Source of the DNA: Posidoniimonas corsicana
Lineage (GTDB): Bacteria > Planctomycetota > Planctomycetia > Pirellulales > Lacipirellulaceae
Direction: 5' to 3'
DNA: 64,000 bases
Assembly: GCF_007859765.1 (NCBI RefSeq)
Contig: NZ_SIHJ01000008.1
Span: forward strand, 1-64,000
The position numbers and the translations under genes were made by a program. Position 1 is the first letter of the stretch. The number at the start of each line of letters is the position of its first letter. Below the pieces are notes generated by a model. That model saw only the letters and a list, made by a program, of their open reading frames with translations, did not search any database and was not told the origin of the DNA. Shown here piece after piece: positions 8,298-17,698 of this stretch.

Positions 8298-10277
8298 CTA
8301 GTCGTTCGCGGGACGCAGCCAGCCGGCCCAGCCGCCGCCCGACTCCAGACGCACCTGCAGGCTGTCGGCGCTGGTGACCGTCTGCGTGGTGTGCTTGAAG
8401 TCCATTGCGTTTTGGTCGGCGTTCACGCCGTCGGCCCAGGCTTCCAGCTTGTAGGCGCGATCGCCGAGGAACGAGAGGTCGAGTTCCAGCCGCCGCGGCG
8501 TCCAGTTGGTCATCGCGCCGACGAACCAGGCGTCGCCGCTCCGGCGGGCGATGGCGACCACCTCGCCCAGTTCTGCGTGTAGCACGACGGTCTCGTCCCA
8601 CACGGTGGGCACGGCGGACAGGAACCGCAGGCACTCAGGTTCGCGGCGGTACTGCGTGGGGCTGTCGGCCAGCATCTGCAGTGGGCTCTCGTACACCACG
8701 TACATTGCCAGCTGGTGGCAGCGGGTGCCGAGGCTCATCGGACGCTCGTAGATGTCGTGGAAGTACTCGCGGTGCGAGTTGTCCATCGCGCCTGGCGTGT
8801 AGTCCATCGGGCCGGCGGTCATGCGGATGAACGGCAGCACCAGCTCTTGGGGCGGTGTGGCCGTTTCGTTGCTCCACTTGTAGTTCTCGAGGCCGGTGAC
8901 CGCCTCGAACGAGATCACATTCGGGTAGGTCCGCCGGATGCCGAACGGCTTGCAGCTGCCGTGGAAGTCGACCAGCATCCGCCGTTTGCCGGCCTCGGCG
9001 GCGGTGCGGTGGTAGAACTCCACGAGCGGCTGGTCGTCACGCTGCATGAAGTCGACCTTGATGCCCGCAACGCCCAGCCCCTCGAACTTGTCGAGCGCCT
9101 CGATCATGTTGGCGTCCAGCTCGTTCCACAACGTCCACAGGATCACCCCCACGCCCTTGTCATTGGCGTGGCCGATCAGCTCCACCAGGTCGATCTCCGG
9201 GACGGTCTGGGTGAGGTCGCCACGCTTGGACCAGCCCTCGTCGAGGATGATGTACTGCAGGCCAGCCTCGGCGGCGAAGTCGATGAAGTGCTTGTAGGTC
9301 GCGGTGTTGACGCCCACCCGGAAGTCGACGCCGGTGACGTTGATGCCGTTCCACCAGTCCCACGAGACCTTGCCCGGCTTGATCCAGCTGGTGTCGGCCA
9401 GCTCGCAGGGCGGGGCGAGCTGGTAGATCAGTTCGTTGGTGAGAAAGTCGGCGTCGGCCTCGGCCAGGATCATCACCCGCCAGGGGTACGCCCGCGTGCC
9501 GCTGGTCTTGGCCAGGTAGTCCGCGGCCTTGGTGACCATCACGTCGCGGTCCCGGACCGTTCTGGTCGCCAGCGGGTACGGCGCGAATTTGCCGACCAGC
9601 CCGCGGTGATCCTCCGCGCCCCGCAGGAACATGCCCGGGTAGGACGCCAGGTCCGACTCCGAGAGGTAGACCTTCGGACCGTTCTGCGGTTCGACCACCA
9701 TGCCGGTCGAGCAGAACCGCTCGGGGCCGATCTCGCCCAGCGGCACGTGCTTGTACACCCGCTCCTGGTGCGACATCAAGCTATCCTCTTCCGGGAACCA
9801 GGTCATCGGCGTCCCGGGGAACCTGAACTCGGCCAGTTCGCTCTCCACCACCACACCGCCGGGCAGGTTCGTCACCCAGCGGTAGGCGACGCCGCGGTCG
9901 TACGCCCTCACGACCAGGGCGTGGCTGCCCGACTCGGCGGTCAGCGTCAGCTCGTTGCAGCGGTGCGGCAGCGACTTGAACCGCCGCGGCACGACGAAGG
10001 TGGTCGTCTCATTGATCTCGGTTCGCGTTTCGTTGGCGGCGCCCAGGCTCGTGCCGAACGGCTTGCGGCCCCTGATTGTCAGGTCGATCTGCGACCGATC
10101 AATCACCACTTCGCCTTTGTGCTGAACAGAGAAGCGGACGCCGTCGCTCTCTTCGATCTCCACCAGAACGTCGCCAGACGGAGACTCTAATCTCCATTCG
10201 GCGGCGCTCAGGCCGTTAACCAACAAAAGGATAGCGAGGATCGCAATCAGGCGGACGCAGCGGTGGGGCAGGGACAT
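8298..10277 (-). CDS. Glycoside hydrolase family 97 (alpha-galactosidase/alpha-glucosidase type)
   Basis: A 659-residue secreted GH97 enzyme. A signal peptide at 1-25 (RLIAILAILLLVNGLSA) is followed by the N-terminal beta-sandwich (WRLESPSGDVLVEIEESDGVRFSV), the catalytic barrel ('SWDWWNGINVTGVDFRVGVNT', 'YIILDEGWSKRGDL', 'GIKVDFMQRDDQPLVEFYHR') and a C-terminal domain. Asp409 in 'KVDFM' is the likely nucleophile by analogy with retaining GH97 alpha-galactosidases; inverting SusB-type enzymes use glutamates instead, so retention is favoured but not proven. The frame is open to 10382 but the ATG at 10277 gives the signal peptide directly. It heads a probable operon with the SDR and lactonase genes and is divergent from the GH78 gene, sharing a 246-base promoter region. 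Confidence 0.88.
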   Translation of the reverse strand: MSLPHRCVRLIAILAILLLVNGLSAAEWRLESPSGDVLVEIEESDGVRFSVQHKGEVVIDRSQIDLTIRGRKPFGTSLGAANETRTEINETTTFVVPRRFKSLPHRCNELTLTAESGSHALVVRAYDRGVAYRWVTNLPGGVVVESELAEFRFPGTPMTWFPEEDSLMSHQERVYKHVPLGEIGPERFCSTGMVVEPQNGPKVYLSESDLASYPGMFLRGAEDHRGLVGKFAPYPLATRTVRDRDVMVTKAADYLAKTSGTRAYPWRVMILAEADADFLTNELIYQLAPPCELADTSWIKPGKVSWDWWNGINVTGVDFRVGVNTATYKHFIDFAAEAGLQYIILDEGWSKRGDLTQTVPEIDLVELIGHANDKGVGVILWTLWNELDANMIEALDKFEGLGVAGIKVDFMQRDDQPLVEFYHRTAAEAGKRRMLVDFHGSCKPFGIRRTYPNVISFEAVTGLENYKWSNETATPPQELVLPFIRMTAGPMDYTPGAMDNSHREYFHDIYERPMSLGTRCHQLAMYVVYESPLQMLADSPTQYRREPECLRFLSAVPTVWDETVVLHAELGEVVAIARRSGDAWFVGAMTNWTPRRLELDLSFLGDRAYKLEAWADGVNADQNAMDFKHTTQTVTSADSLQVRLESGGGWAGWLRPAND

Positions 10278-10523
10278 GGCGGGCGGCGGACCAGTTGGAG
10301 GGTGGGATCGCGTGCCCGACAGTGTAAGCCGCGGGGCTGTGCGATACGAGCCTTTGCCGGAGATTGGAAGGCATCGCACCACGTCTGCGGCGGGTCGCAG
10401 TGCTCACCAGCGTTCGGCTGTTTTAGCTGCACCGCGCGAGCGGTTCGTTTATCATGCGCCGGCCACGCCGTTGGGGCGTGGTTGCTCATCCATCCAGCAC
10501 GCCCGCTTCGGGCAACCAGTTCT

Positions 10524-13313
10524 ATGAATCCTTACGTTCCGTTCGTCAGGAGCCAGTTGAGCGTCGTAGGCGTCTGCTTATCGGCCCTGCTGGCCTGCCA
10601 CACCGTCCTCGGCCAGCAACCTACGAGCAAGGCGTCGGTCGCCGCCCCAATTGGGCTGACCTGCGAGTATCTGGTCGACCCGCTCGGGGTTGACGTTGCG
10701 CAGCCGCGGCTCGGCTGGAAGCTGCCGCCCGACCTGCACGCGGCGCCCGGGCCTCGGCAGGCCGGCTACGAGGTGCTCGTCGCATCGAGTCGACGCAAGC
10801 TGCACCGCGATGAAGGTGACCTGTGGTCATCCGGCAAGCGAGACGGCGCTCAGAGCACTTTGGTCGCTTACGAGGGTCAGCCACTGGAGTCTGGGGCCGA
10901 GTGCTTCTGGAAGGTGCGGGTGTGGGACGACGCCGGCTCGGTGTCCGACTGGAGCCCAATCGCCCGGTGGTCGGTCGGTCTGCTGAGCGCAGACGACTGG
11001 CAGGCGGAGTGGATCGGCCCGCCCGAGTCTCAGCGGATCGAACCCACCGATGCCGACCGATCGCCGGTCTGGGATCCGTGGCTGCGCAAGGCGTTCGAGC
11101 TGCCGTGGCGGCCCGAGCGGGCAGAGCTGTGCGTGGCGTCGATCGGCTACCACGAACTGTACGTCAACGGGCAGCAGGTCACGGCCCAGGTGCTGGCGCC
11201 GGCGGTTTCGAACCACCGCGTACGGGCCCGCTACGTGACTTACGACATCGCAGCGCACCTCCGGCCGGGCAAGAACGTGGTCGCCTTGTGGCTGGGCGCC
11301 TCGTGGGCGATCTATCCACACTACCGCACGCCTAGCAGCCCGGGCGTGCCGGTGGTGATCGCGCAGGGGGAGTTCAAACGCGGAGGCGCGAGTTTTCAGC
11401 TCCGCACCGACAAGTCATGGCTCACGCACCCCAGCCCTAACCGGCTGCTGGGGCGGTGGGAGTTCCGTCACTTCGGCGGCGAGCACTACGACGCGCGCCG
11501 CGAGCTGCCCGGCTGGAGCGAGACCGCGTTCGATGATTCGGAATGGCAGGCGTCCGCGGTCTACCGCCCGGACGTGGAGCTGTCCGCCCAGATGGTCGAG
11601 CCCAATATCGTTTCCGAAACGTTCGAGGCGGCGTCGGTCCATGAAACCGAACCGGGCGTGTACCAGGTTGATTTTGGGCGGAACTTTGCGGGGATGATCG
11701 AAGTCGATCTCGCCGCCCAACCGGGCAAGGCGGTGCGGCTGCTCTCGTCGGAGCTGCCCGAGCGGGAGGAGATGTTCGGCCTGCACAGCGAGTACATTGC
11801 CGACCAGCGCGGCCGGGGCACGTTCCGCAGCCGCTTCAATTACCACAGCGGCCGCTACCTGACGATCCACGGCGCCGCCCGCCGGCCGCTGACATCCGAG
11901 GTCCGCGCAATGCCTGTACGCACCGGCTTCGCGCGCACGGGGCGTTTCGCCTGCTCGAACGAGCGGCTCAACCGCATCTACGACGCGTCGATGTGGACGC
12001 TGGAGAACCTCAGCCTGGGCGGGTACCTGGTGGACTGCCCGCAGCGCGAGCGGATGGGCTACGGCGGCGACGCCCACGCCACGCTGCTCGCCACGCTGTA
12101 CAACTACGGCGCCGGGGCCTTCTACACCAAGTGGGCCGAGGACTGGCGTGACTGCCAGTACGACGACGGCTACCTCCCCAATACGGCGCCCACCTACTGG
12201 GGCGGCGGTGGACCCGGCTGGGGCGGCTTCACAGTCACGCTGCCGTGGCAACTGTACCGGCAGCACGGCGACCGCCGCATCCTCCAGCAGCAGCGGCCGA
12301 CTATCGAAAGGTGGCTGGCGTTCATGGACTCCACCTCGCAAGACAACCTGCTGACGCCCTGGAAGGGGCGGGACACGGCGCCGCAGGACGAGTGGGTGTT
12401 CCTGGGCGACTGGCTGTGGCCCGACGCCCACGGCACCAACAGCCACACCGACGAGACGCTCTTCTTCAACAACTGCTACTGGGTCTACAACCTGCAGACC
12501 GCCGCCCAGGTCATGTCCGTGCTCGGGGACCAGTCCGCCGCCGAAGGCTACCGCCGGCGCGCCGACGAGGTGCGGGCCGCTATCAACAACCGGTTCTACG
12601 ATCCGGACCAGCACAGCTACGTCAACGGGCAGCAGGCCTACCTCGCGCTCGCCCTGCTTGCGGACGTGCCGTACGCGGACGAGCGGGACGGAGTCTGGCA
12701 GACGCTCGAGCGTGAAATCGTTGAGCGGCAGGGGGGCCACATCGACGCCGGGATCACCGGCGGCGCGATGCTGTTCAATCTACTGATGGACGCCGGCCGC
12801 AACGACCTGATCTACGCCATGGTCGACCGCTCGGACTACCCGAGCTGGGGGCACATGCTCGAACAGGGCGCGACCACTATCTGGGAGTCGTGGGAGCGGC
12901 GGGCCGACTCGGGACACTCAATGCTGCACAGCTCCTACCTGTACGTCGGCGCCTGGCCGCTCCACGGGCTGGTGGGCATCTCGCCCGGCCCGGAACCGGG
13001 TTTCGCCGAGTTCGAGATCCGACCGTCTAAAGTGTTGTTCGACAAGCTGGATTGGGTCACCGCCTCGTACGAGTCGGAGCACGGCGCGATCGAGTTCGCG
13101 AGCAAACGCACCGACGACGGCCACGAACTGAGCATCCTGGTCCCGCCGAACACCCAGGCGAGGTTGGTGCTGCCTGTTGGTCTGCACGCCTACACGCCCA
13201 GCGGCGCCGTGATCAAAGACGGTCACGCCGAAAGCGATGACGCGCACGACGCCCGCACCGTGAACCTGGCGGCGCCCGGTCGACGGTCGATCATCGTGCG
13301 TAGCGCGTACTAG
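10524..13313 (+). CDS. Alpha-L-rhamnosidase, GH78
   Basis: A 929-residue exported GH78 enzyme that removes terminal alpha-L-rhamnose from polysaccharides or glycosides. Residues 1-34 are a signal peptide (SVVGVCLSALLACHTVLG). An N-terminal Fn3-like domain ('LTCEYLVDPLGVDVAQPRLGWKL'), beta-sandwich carbohydrate-binding domains, the (alpha/alpha)6 catalytic barrel and a C-terminal beta domain follow in the usual order. In the catalytic site 'DCPQRERMGYGGDAH' starts at Asp504 (general acid candidate Glu509) and 'TTIWESWE' carries the probable general base Glu788. The frame is open from 10263, but the ATG at 10524 places the signal peptide at the N-terminus. The sulfatase gene follows 52 bases downstream, suggesting use of sulfated rhamnose-containing glycans. 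Confidence 0.92.
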   Translation: MNPYVPFVRSQLSVVGVCLSALLACHTVLGQQPTSKASVAAPIGLTCEYLVDPLGVDVAQPRLGWKLPPDLHAAPGPRQAGYEVLVASSRRKLHRDEGDLWSSGKRDGAQSTLVAYEGQPLESGAECFWKVRVWDDAGSVSDWSPIARWSVGLLSADDWQAEWIGPPESQRIEPTDADRSPVWDPWLRKAFELPWRPERAELCVASIGYHELYVNGQQVTAQVLAPAVSNHRVRARYVTYDIAAHLRPGKNVVALWLGASWAIYPHYRTPSSPGVPVVIAQGEFKRGGASFQLRTDKSWLTHPSPNRLLGRWEFRHFGGEHYDARRELPGWSETAFDDSEWQASAVYRPDVELSAQMVEPNIVSETFEAASVHETEPGVYQVDFGRNFAGMIEVDLAAQPGKAVRLLSSELPEREEMFGLHSEYIADQRGRGTFRSRFNYHSGRYLTIHGAARRPLTSEVRAMPVRTGFARTGRFACSNERLNRIYDASMWTLENLSLGGYLVDCPQRERMGYGGDAHATLLATLYNYGAGAFYTKWAEDWRDCQYDDGYLPNTAPTYWGGGGPGWGGFTVTLPWQLYRQHGDRRILQQQRPTIERWLAFMDSTSQDNLLTPWKGRDTAPQDEWVFLGDWLWPDAHGTNSHTDETLFFNNCYWVYNLQTAAQVMSVLGDQSAAEGYRRRADEVRAAINNRFYDPDQHSYVNGQQAYLALALLADVPYADERDGVWQTLEREIVERQGGHIDAGITGGAMLFNLLMDAGRNDLIYAMVDRSDYPSWGHMLEQGATTIWESWERRADSGHSMLHSSYLYVGAWPLHGLVGISPGPEPGFAEFEIRPSKVLFDKLDWVTASYESEHGAIEFASKRTDDGHELSILVPPNTQARLVLPVGLHAYTPSGAVIKDGHAESDDAHDARTVNLAAPGRRSIIVRSAY

Positions 13314-13365
13314 TTGACTCGCAGGTGTTCCTGCTGTGGTGAAGAGATAGGGGAGGTTGAGTTCG

Positions 13366-15234
13366 ATGGCCCGTTGTTCCTTGCTATTGCTCTTGATCCT
13401 CGCCGGCGGGGCGGCCGCCGCGGATTCGGCTCGCCCCAACATCCTGTGGATCTCGGTCGAGGACATCGGCCCCCACCTGGGCTGCTATGGCTACGCGCCG
13501 GCCAAGACGCCCACACTCGACGCGCTGGCGGCGCGGGGCGTGCGGTACGACAACGCGTTCACCACCTGCCCGGTCTGCGCCACCAACCGGTCCTCCATCA
13601 TCACGGGCATGTACCCGACTTCCATCGGCACGCTGCACATGCGCTGCAAGTCGAGGCTGCCTGCCGGCGTGCGGTGCTTCCCGGCCTATCTCCGCGAGGC
13701 GGGCTACTACTGCACCAACCAGTCGAAGACCGACTACAACCTGGTGGACGCGGGCGACCCGTGGGACGAGTCGAGCAAGCGTGCCCATTGGCGCGGCCGC
13801 GGCGACGGTCAGCCGTTCTTCGCGGTGTTCAATCTGACCAACACGCACGAGAGCAAGGTGTGGCCGCGCGGCGCCGCCCACCGTCGGCAGACCCCGGACC
13901 TGACCGCCGCGGACCGGCAGGACCCCGGCGAGGTTGCCCCTCCCCCGTACCTGCCGGACACCAGGCCGGCGCGGCGCGACTGGGCCAACTACCTGGAGAA
14001 CATCACCCAGGCCGACTACTACGCCGCGGAGCTGCTACGCCAGCTCCGCGAGGACGGCCTCGAGGACAACACCATCGTGTTCTTCTGGTCCGACCACGGC
14101 GCCGGACTGCCCCGCAACAAACGCTGGCCGTACGACTCCGGCCTGCGGGCGCCACTGATTGTCTACGTGCCGCCGTCGCTGCGGGCGGAGGGGCAGGGCC
14201 AGCCGGGGATGGTCGATGAGCAGCTTGTCAGTTTTGTCGACTTCGCGCCCACGGTGCTGAACCTGCTTGGCCTGCCGGTGCCCGACCACATGCAGGGCAG
14301 GGCGTTTCTGGGCGAGGATCTGGCGCCGCCGCGCGACTACGCCATCGCGACCCGCGACCGGATGGACGAACGGATCGATCTGATCCGTTCGGTCCGCGAT
14401 CAACGCTACCGCTATATCCGCAACTTCATGCACTGGAAGCCCTTCACGCAATGGATTGGGTACGGGGAGCGTAATGCCACGATGAAGGAGCTCAGGCGCC
14501 TGGCCGCCGCAGGCGAGCTGCCCGTAGCGAGCCGCCTGTACATGTCGGACCGCAAGCCGATGGAGGAGCTGTACGACCTGCAGCAGGACCCGCACGAGTT
14601 GGTCAACCTGTCCGATCGGCCCTCGCCGGAGCACCAGCAGGTGCTCGCCCGGATGCGGGCCGAGCTCCGCGAGTGGCAGCTCGCCACCGGCGACCTCGGC
14701 TTGATCCCCGAGCCGATCATGCGGCAACGCGAGGCCGAGCTCGGCGATTGCCGGCAGATCTACCGCGAGCCGCAGGCCAAGCAGAGCCTGGGCGCGCTGC
14801 TGCGGGCGCTCGCCCCCGGGCTGACGGAGGATGAGCGTAGCGAACAATCCCAGGCCCTGCTTGCGGCGGACGATCCGGTCCAGCGGTACTGGGGCGTCAA
14901 GCTGGTGGGCGAGCTGCCGGAGGACCCCAGCCTACCGGGCGCAACGAAAGAACGGCTGGCCGAGCTGCTCCGCGATCCGGCGGGCGTGGTGCGGGTGGCT
15001 GCCGCGGCGGCGCTGCTGCGCGGCGGCGCCGCGTCGCAACCAGCGGCGGTGCAGGCGTTGCTCGACGAGCTCGTCGGCGCCGACCCCTGGGTGCGCTACC
15101 ACGCGGCGCTTGCGCTCGACGAGCGTGCAGGCGACTTACCAGACGTAGTAGCGGCGATGAAATCGGCGGTCGACGATCGGAACGAGTACGTCGTTCGCGT
15201 CGCGGAGCGGGTCCTTGAACGGGCGGCGCCGTAG
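13366..15234 (+). CDS. Secreted sulfatase with HEAT-like C-terminal extension; unusual CxTxR active site
   Basis: A 622-residue arylsulfatase-type protein with signal peptide (CSLLLLLILAGGAAA). The metal site at the N-terminus reads 'RPNILWISVEDIG'. The formylglycine signature is C71-A-T-N-R75 followed by 'SSIITGMYPTSIGTLHMR'. The usual motif is C-x-P/A-x-R, so Thr73 stands where Pro or Ala is expected. A later alkaline-phosphatase-fold site, 'FFWSDHGAGLPRNKRWPYDSGLRAPLIVY' is conserved. From about residue 485 the protein continues into helical repeats resembling HEAT repeats ('PVQRYWGVKLVGEL', 'VRVAAAAALLRGG', 'WVRYHAALALDE'), a combination common in planctomycete sulfatases. The ATG at 13366 is chosen because GGGAGG lies 9 bases upstream; a TTG at 13357 abuts that site. 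Convergent with xerD, 7 bases apart. Confidence 0.9.
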   Translation: MARCSLLLLLILAGGAAAADSARPNILWISVEDIGPHLGCYGYAPAKTPTLDALAARGVRYDNAFTTCPVCATNRSSIITGMYPTSIGTLHMRCKSRLPAGVRCFPAYLREAGYYCTNQSKTDYNLVDAGDPWDESSKRAHWRGRGDGQPFFAVFNLTNTHESKVWPRGAAHRRQTPDLTAADRQDPGEVAPPPYLPDTRPARRDWANYLENITQADYYAAELLRQLREDGLEDNTIVFFWSDHGAGLPRNKRWPYDSGLRAPLIVYVPPSLRAEGQGQPGMVDEQLVSFVDFAPTVLNLLGLPVPDHMQGRAFLGEDLAPPRDYAIATRDRMDERIDLIRSVRDQRYRYIRNFMHWKPFTQWIGYGERNATMKELRRLAAAGELPVASRLYMSDRKPMEELYDLQQDPHELVNLSDRPSPEHQQVLARMRAELREWQLATGDLGLIPEPIMRQREAELGDCRQIYREPQAKQSLGALLRALAPGLTEDERSEQSQALLAADDPVQRYWGVKLVGELPEDPSLPGATKERLAELLRDPAGVVRVAAAAALLRGGAASQPAAVQALLDELVGADPWVRYHAALALDERAGDLPDVVAAMKSAVDDRNEYVVRVAERVLERAAP

Positions 15235-15241
15235 CCGCCGC

Positions 15242-16180
15242 TTACGCCCGTGGGTGGAACGAGTCGTGCACCTTCTTCAGGCGGGTGTGGTCGACGTGCG
15301 TGTAGATCTGCGTGGTGGCGATGCTGGCGTGGCCGAGCATCTCCTGCACCTGCCGCAGGTCGGCGCCGCCGCCCACCAGGTGCGTGGCGAAGCTGTGCCT
15401 GAGGCTGTGCGGGCTGAGCTTGGCGGTCACCCCGGCGGCCGCCGCGTACTTCTTGATCAGCTCCCAGATCCGCTCACGCCCCAGCCGCTGCCCGCGGGTA
15501 GAGAGGAACAGGAACTCCGAGGCGGGCTCGCGCCGCTCGGCCAGTTTGGGCCGCTCTTTTTCTTGGTACTCGACCAGCAGCGCGACCGCCCGCTCGCCCA
15601 GCGGCACCACGCGTTGCTTGTCGCCCTTGCCGTGGCAGACGCAGTAGCCGTCGTCGGGGTGCACGTCGCGGCCGCGGAGGTTGGACAGTTCCGACACGCG
15701 GGCGCCGGTGGCGTAGAGGGTCTCGAGGATGGCCCGGTCACGCCGCCAGAGCGGCTCGCCCCGCACGGGGGCCGACAGCAGCTGATCGATCTGGGCCGGT
15801 GAGAGCACGGTCGGCATCCGCTGCCACAGCTTCTGCGAGCTGAGCAGCTCCGCCTGGTTGTCGTTCAGCAGGCCCTCGAGCTGCAGGTAGCGGAAGAACA
15901 TCCGCAACGACGCCACGTGCCGCGCGATGCTCGACGGCGCCAGGCCCAGCTCGTTCATGTGCCGCGGGTAGTCGGACAGGTCCGACACGGTGAGGCTCTC
16001 GAGCCGCCGGCCCGCCAGCCAGCCGAAGAACCGCCGCATGTCGCGGCGGTACGCGGCCACCGTGTTGTCCGACAGGTGGCACTCGCTGGCCAGGTAGCGG
16101 GTGAACGCCTCGACAAGCCGCGTCGCCTCCTCGGCGGAGGCTTGGCGTTTCGGCTTGATGATCTTCTTGCGCGGGGCCAT
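15242..16180 (-). CDS. xerD: Tyrosine recombinase XerC/XerD
   Basis: A 312-residue tyrosine recombinase, likely the chromosome-dimer resolution enzyme. The SAM-like N-terminal core-binding domain ('FTRYLASECHLSDNTVAAYRRDMRRFFGWL') is followed by the catalytic domain: 'TGARVSELSNLRGRDV' (first Arg), 'CHGKGDKQRVVPL' (Lys), 'LSPHSLRHSFATHL' (His-x-x-Arg), 'LGHASIATTQIYTHV' (His and the nucleophilic Tyr). The full set of catalytic residues is present. Closer in look to XerD than XerC, but the distinction is not certain. The frame is open to 16300; the ATG at 16180 starts a lysine-rich leader that fits family length. No phage or integron genes are nearby, arguing for a housekeeping role. Confidence 0.9.
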   Translation of the reverse strand: MAPRKKIIKPKRQASAEEATRLVEAFTRYLASECHLSDNTVAAYRRDMRRFFGWLAGRRLESLTVSDLSDYPRHMNELGLAPSSIARHVASLRMFFRYLQLEGLLNDNQAELLSSQKLWQRMPTVLSPAQIDQLLSAPVRGEPLWRRDRAILETLYATGARVSELSNLRGRDVHPDDGYCVCHGKGDKQRVVPLGERAVALLVEYQEKERPKLAERREPASEFLFLSTRGQRLGRERIWELIKKYAAAAGVTAKLSPHSLRHSFATHLVGGGADLRQVQEMLGHASIATTQIYTHVDHTRLKKVHDSFHPRA

Positions 16181-16347
16181 CGTTTTGTTGATCGGCGGGG
16201 CGTCCGCCGTGCCGAAAACCCCCCTAGGGTCGAAACCCCCGGGCTGGTTATCCTGGTGAGGGCTGTAACGGTTAGCCGAAGCCTGCAGCCGGCCGCTCAC
16301 GCCGCCAACCCTGGCGGCGCCCCTTCAAGTTAGCGTCGCGACGCGAT

Positions 16348-17571
16348 ATGCAGAACATCATCCTGGAAGAGCCGTACGAATTTGTCCCGCCGATCGAGTC
16401 GCGATTCTGGACCTGGGCCATCCGCTTCTGGCTCAAGCGGTACCTCCGCAAGGTGTTCTCGGTCACCAGCTTCGAGGTCCGCGACGCGGCCAAGCTGCGG
16501 GCGTCGATCGACGAGGGCAAGGGCGTTATCGTCGCGCCCAACCACAGCCGGCTGTCGGACCCGATGGTGCTGGGCATGCTGTCCAAGGAGGCCGGCACCC
16601 AGTTGTTCGCGATGGCCAGCTGGCACCTGTTCATGCAGAACAAGTTTGAGCGGTTCCTGATCCGCCGGATGGGCGCTTTCAGCGTGTACCGCGAGGGGAA
16701 CGACCGCACGGCCGTCAACTACGCCATCGATATCCTCGAGAAGGGCCGCCGGCCGCTGGTGATGTTCCCCGAGGGCGCGGTTAGCCGGCACTGCGACCTG
16801 CTGATGGACCTGATGGACGGCCCCGCCTTCATCGCGCGGCAGTCGGCCAAGAAGCGCGAGAAGCAGGGCAAGCCGCCGGTGGTGATCCACCCGGTAGCCA
16901 TCCGCTACTACTTCGACGGGGACGTGGAGGCCACCATCGGCCCCGACCTGGATGCACTGGAGCACCGCTTCAGCTGGCACCCCCAGAAGCACCTCACCCT
17001 CACCCAGCGGCTCGGCAAGCTGGGCCGCGCGATCCTGTGCGCTAAGGAGATCGAGTACCTCGGCTTCGCCCGCGAGGGCGACCCCCACGAGCGGGCCGAC
17101 CAGCTGATGCAGGAGGTGCTCGCGCGGCTGGAGGAGAAGTGGGGCACCGCCGGCAAGGAACGCGGCGTGGTTGGCCGGGTGAAGCTGCTGCGCACGGTGA
17201 TCCTGCCCGACATGATCGCCAATAAGGTCACGCCCGAAGAACGCGACGCCCGCTGGCGCGACCTGGCCGAGTGCTACTACCTGCAGCAGCTCGCCCACTA
17301 CCCGAAGGGCTACATCGGCGGCGGGGCCGACCTGCCCGAGCGGCTGCTGGAGACCATCGAGCGGATGGAGGAGGACTTCACCGACGAGTCCAAGTACCAC
17401 GGCCCGCTGCACTGCGTCATCCAGGTGGGCGACCCCATCACGGTCGACCCGGTCCGCGACCGCTCCGCCCCCCGCGACCCTGCCATGGCCGAGGCGCAGC
17501 GTTCCCTGCAGGGCATGCTCGACGCGCTGGTCGCCGAGCGCCGCGCCGCCCTGGCCGAGCGGGCGGGGTAG
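16348..17571 (+). CDS. PlsC-like 1-acylglycerol-3-phosphate acyltransferase family protein
   Basis: A 407-residue protein with the glycerolipid acyltransferase motifs: block I 'PNHSRLSD' (His66, Asp71), block II region 'RMGAFSVYREGNDR', block III 'VMFPEGAVSR' (FPEG at 140-143) and 'IHPVAIRYYF'. It should transfer an acyl chain to a lysophospholipid or related acceptor at the inner membrane face. It is much longer than typical PlsC (about 240 residues): the C-terminal 170 or so residues are a charged, mostly helical extension with no recognised motif. Because there is no strong hydrophobic N-terminus, it may be peripheral. Starts at the ATG 16348, 168 bases from the divergent xerD start. Confidence 0.82.
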   Translation: MQNIILEEPYEFVPPIESRFWTWAIRFWLKRYLRKVFSVTSFEVRDAAKLRASIDEGKGVIVAPNHSRLSDPMVLGMLSKEAGTQLFAMASWHLFMQNKFERFLIRRMGAFSVYREGNDRTAVNYAIDILEKGRRPLVMFPEGAVSRHCDLLMDLMDGPAFIARQSAKKREKQGKPPVVIHPVAIRYYFDGDVEATIGPDLDALEHRFSWHPQKHLTLTQRLGKLGRAILCAKEIEYLGFAREGDPHERADQLMQEVLARLEEKWGTAGKERGVVGRVKLLRTVILPDMIANKVTPEERDARWRDLAECYYLQQLAHYPKGYIGGGADLPERLLETIERMEEDFTDESKYHGPLHCVIQVGDPITVDPVRDRSAPRDPAMAEAQRSLQGMLDALVAERRAALAERAG

Positions 17572-17698
17572 GGCGCCGCCGGGCCGGCCTCGGTGGCCGC
17601 TGCTCCCCAACCCGCCGCCCACTCCGTTAGACTAACCTCCGAACCTCGGCGCCTGGGCGTTGGGGCGGTTCAAGCAACACGCTGAGGAATCCAGAGCA

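Noticed and set aside
8715-10190. Plus-strand frame of 491 codons opposite GH97
   Set aside because: Antisense shadow; composition (Val, Arg, Gly, His) is non-protein-like and GH97 is certain.
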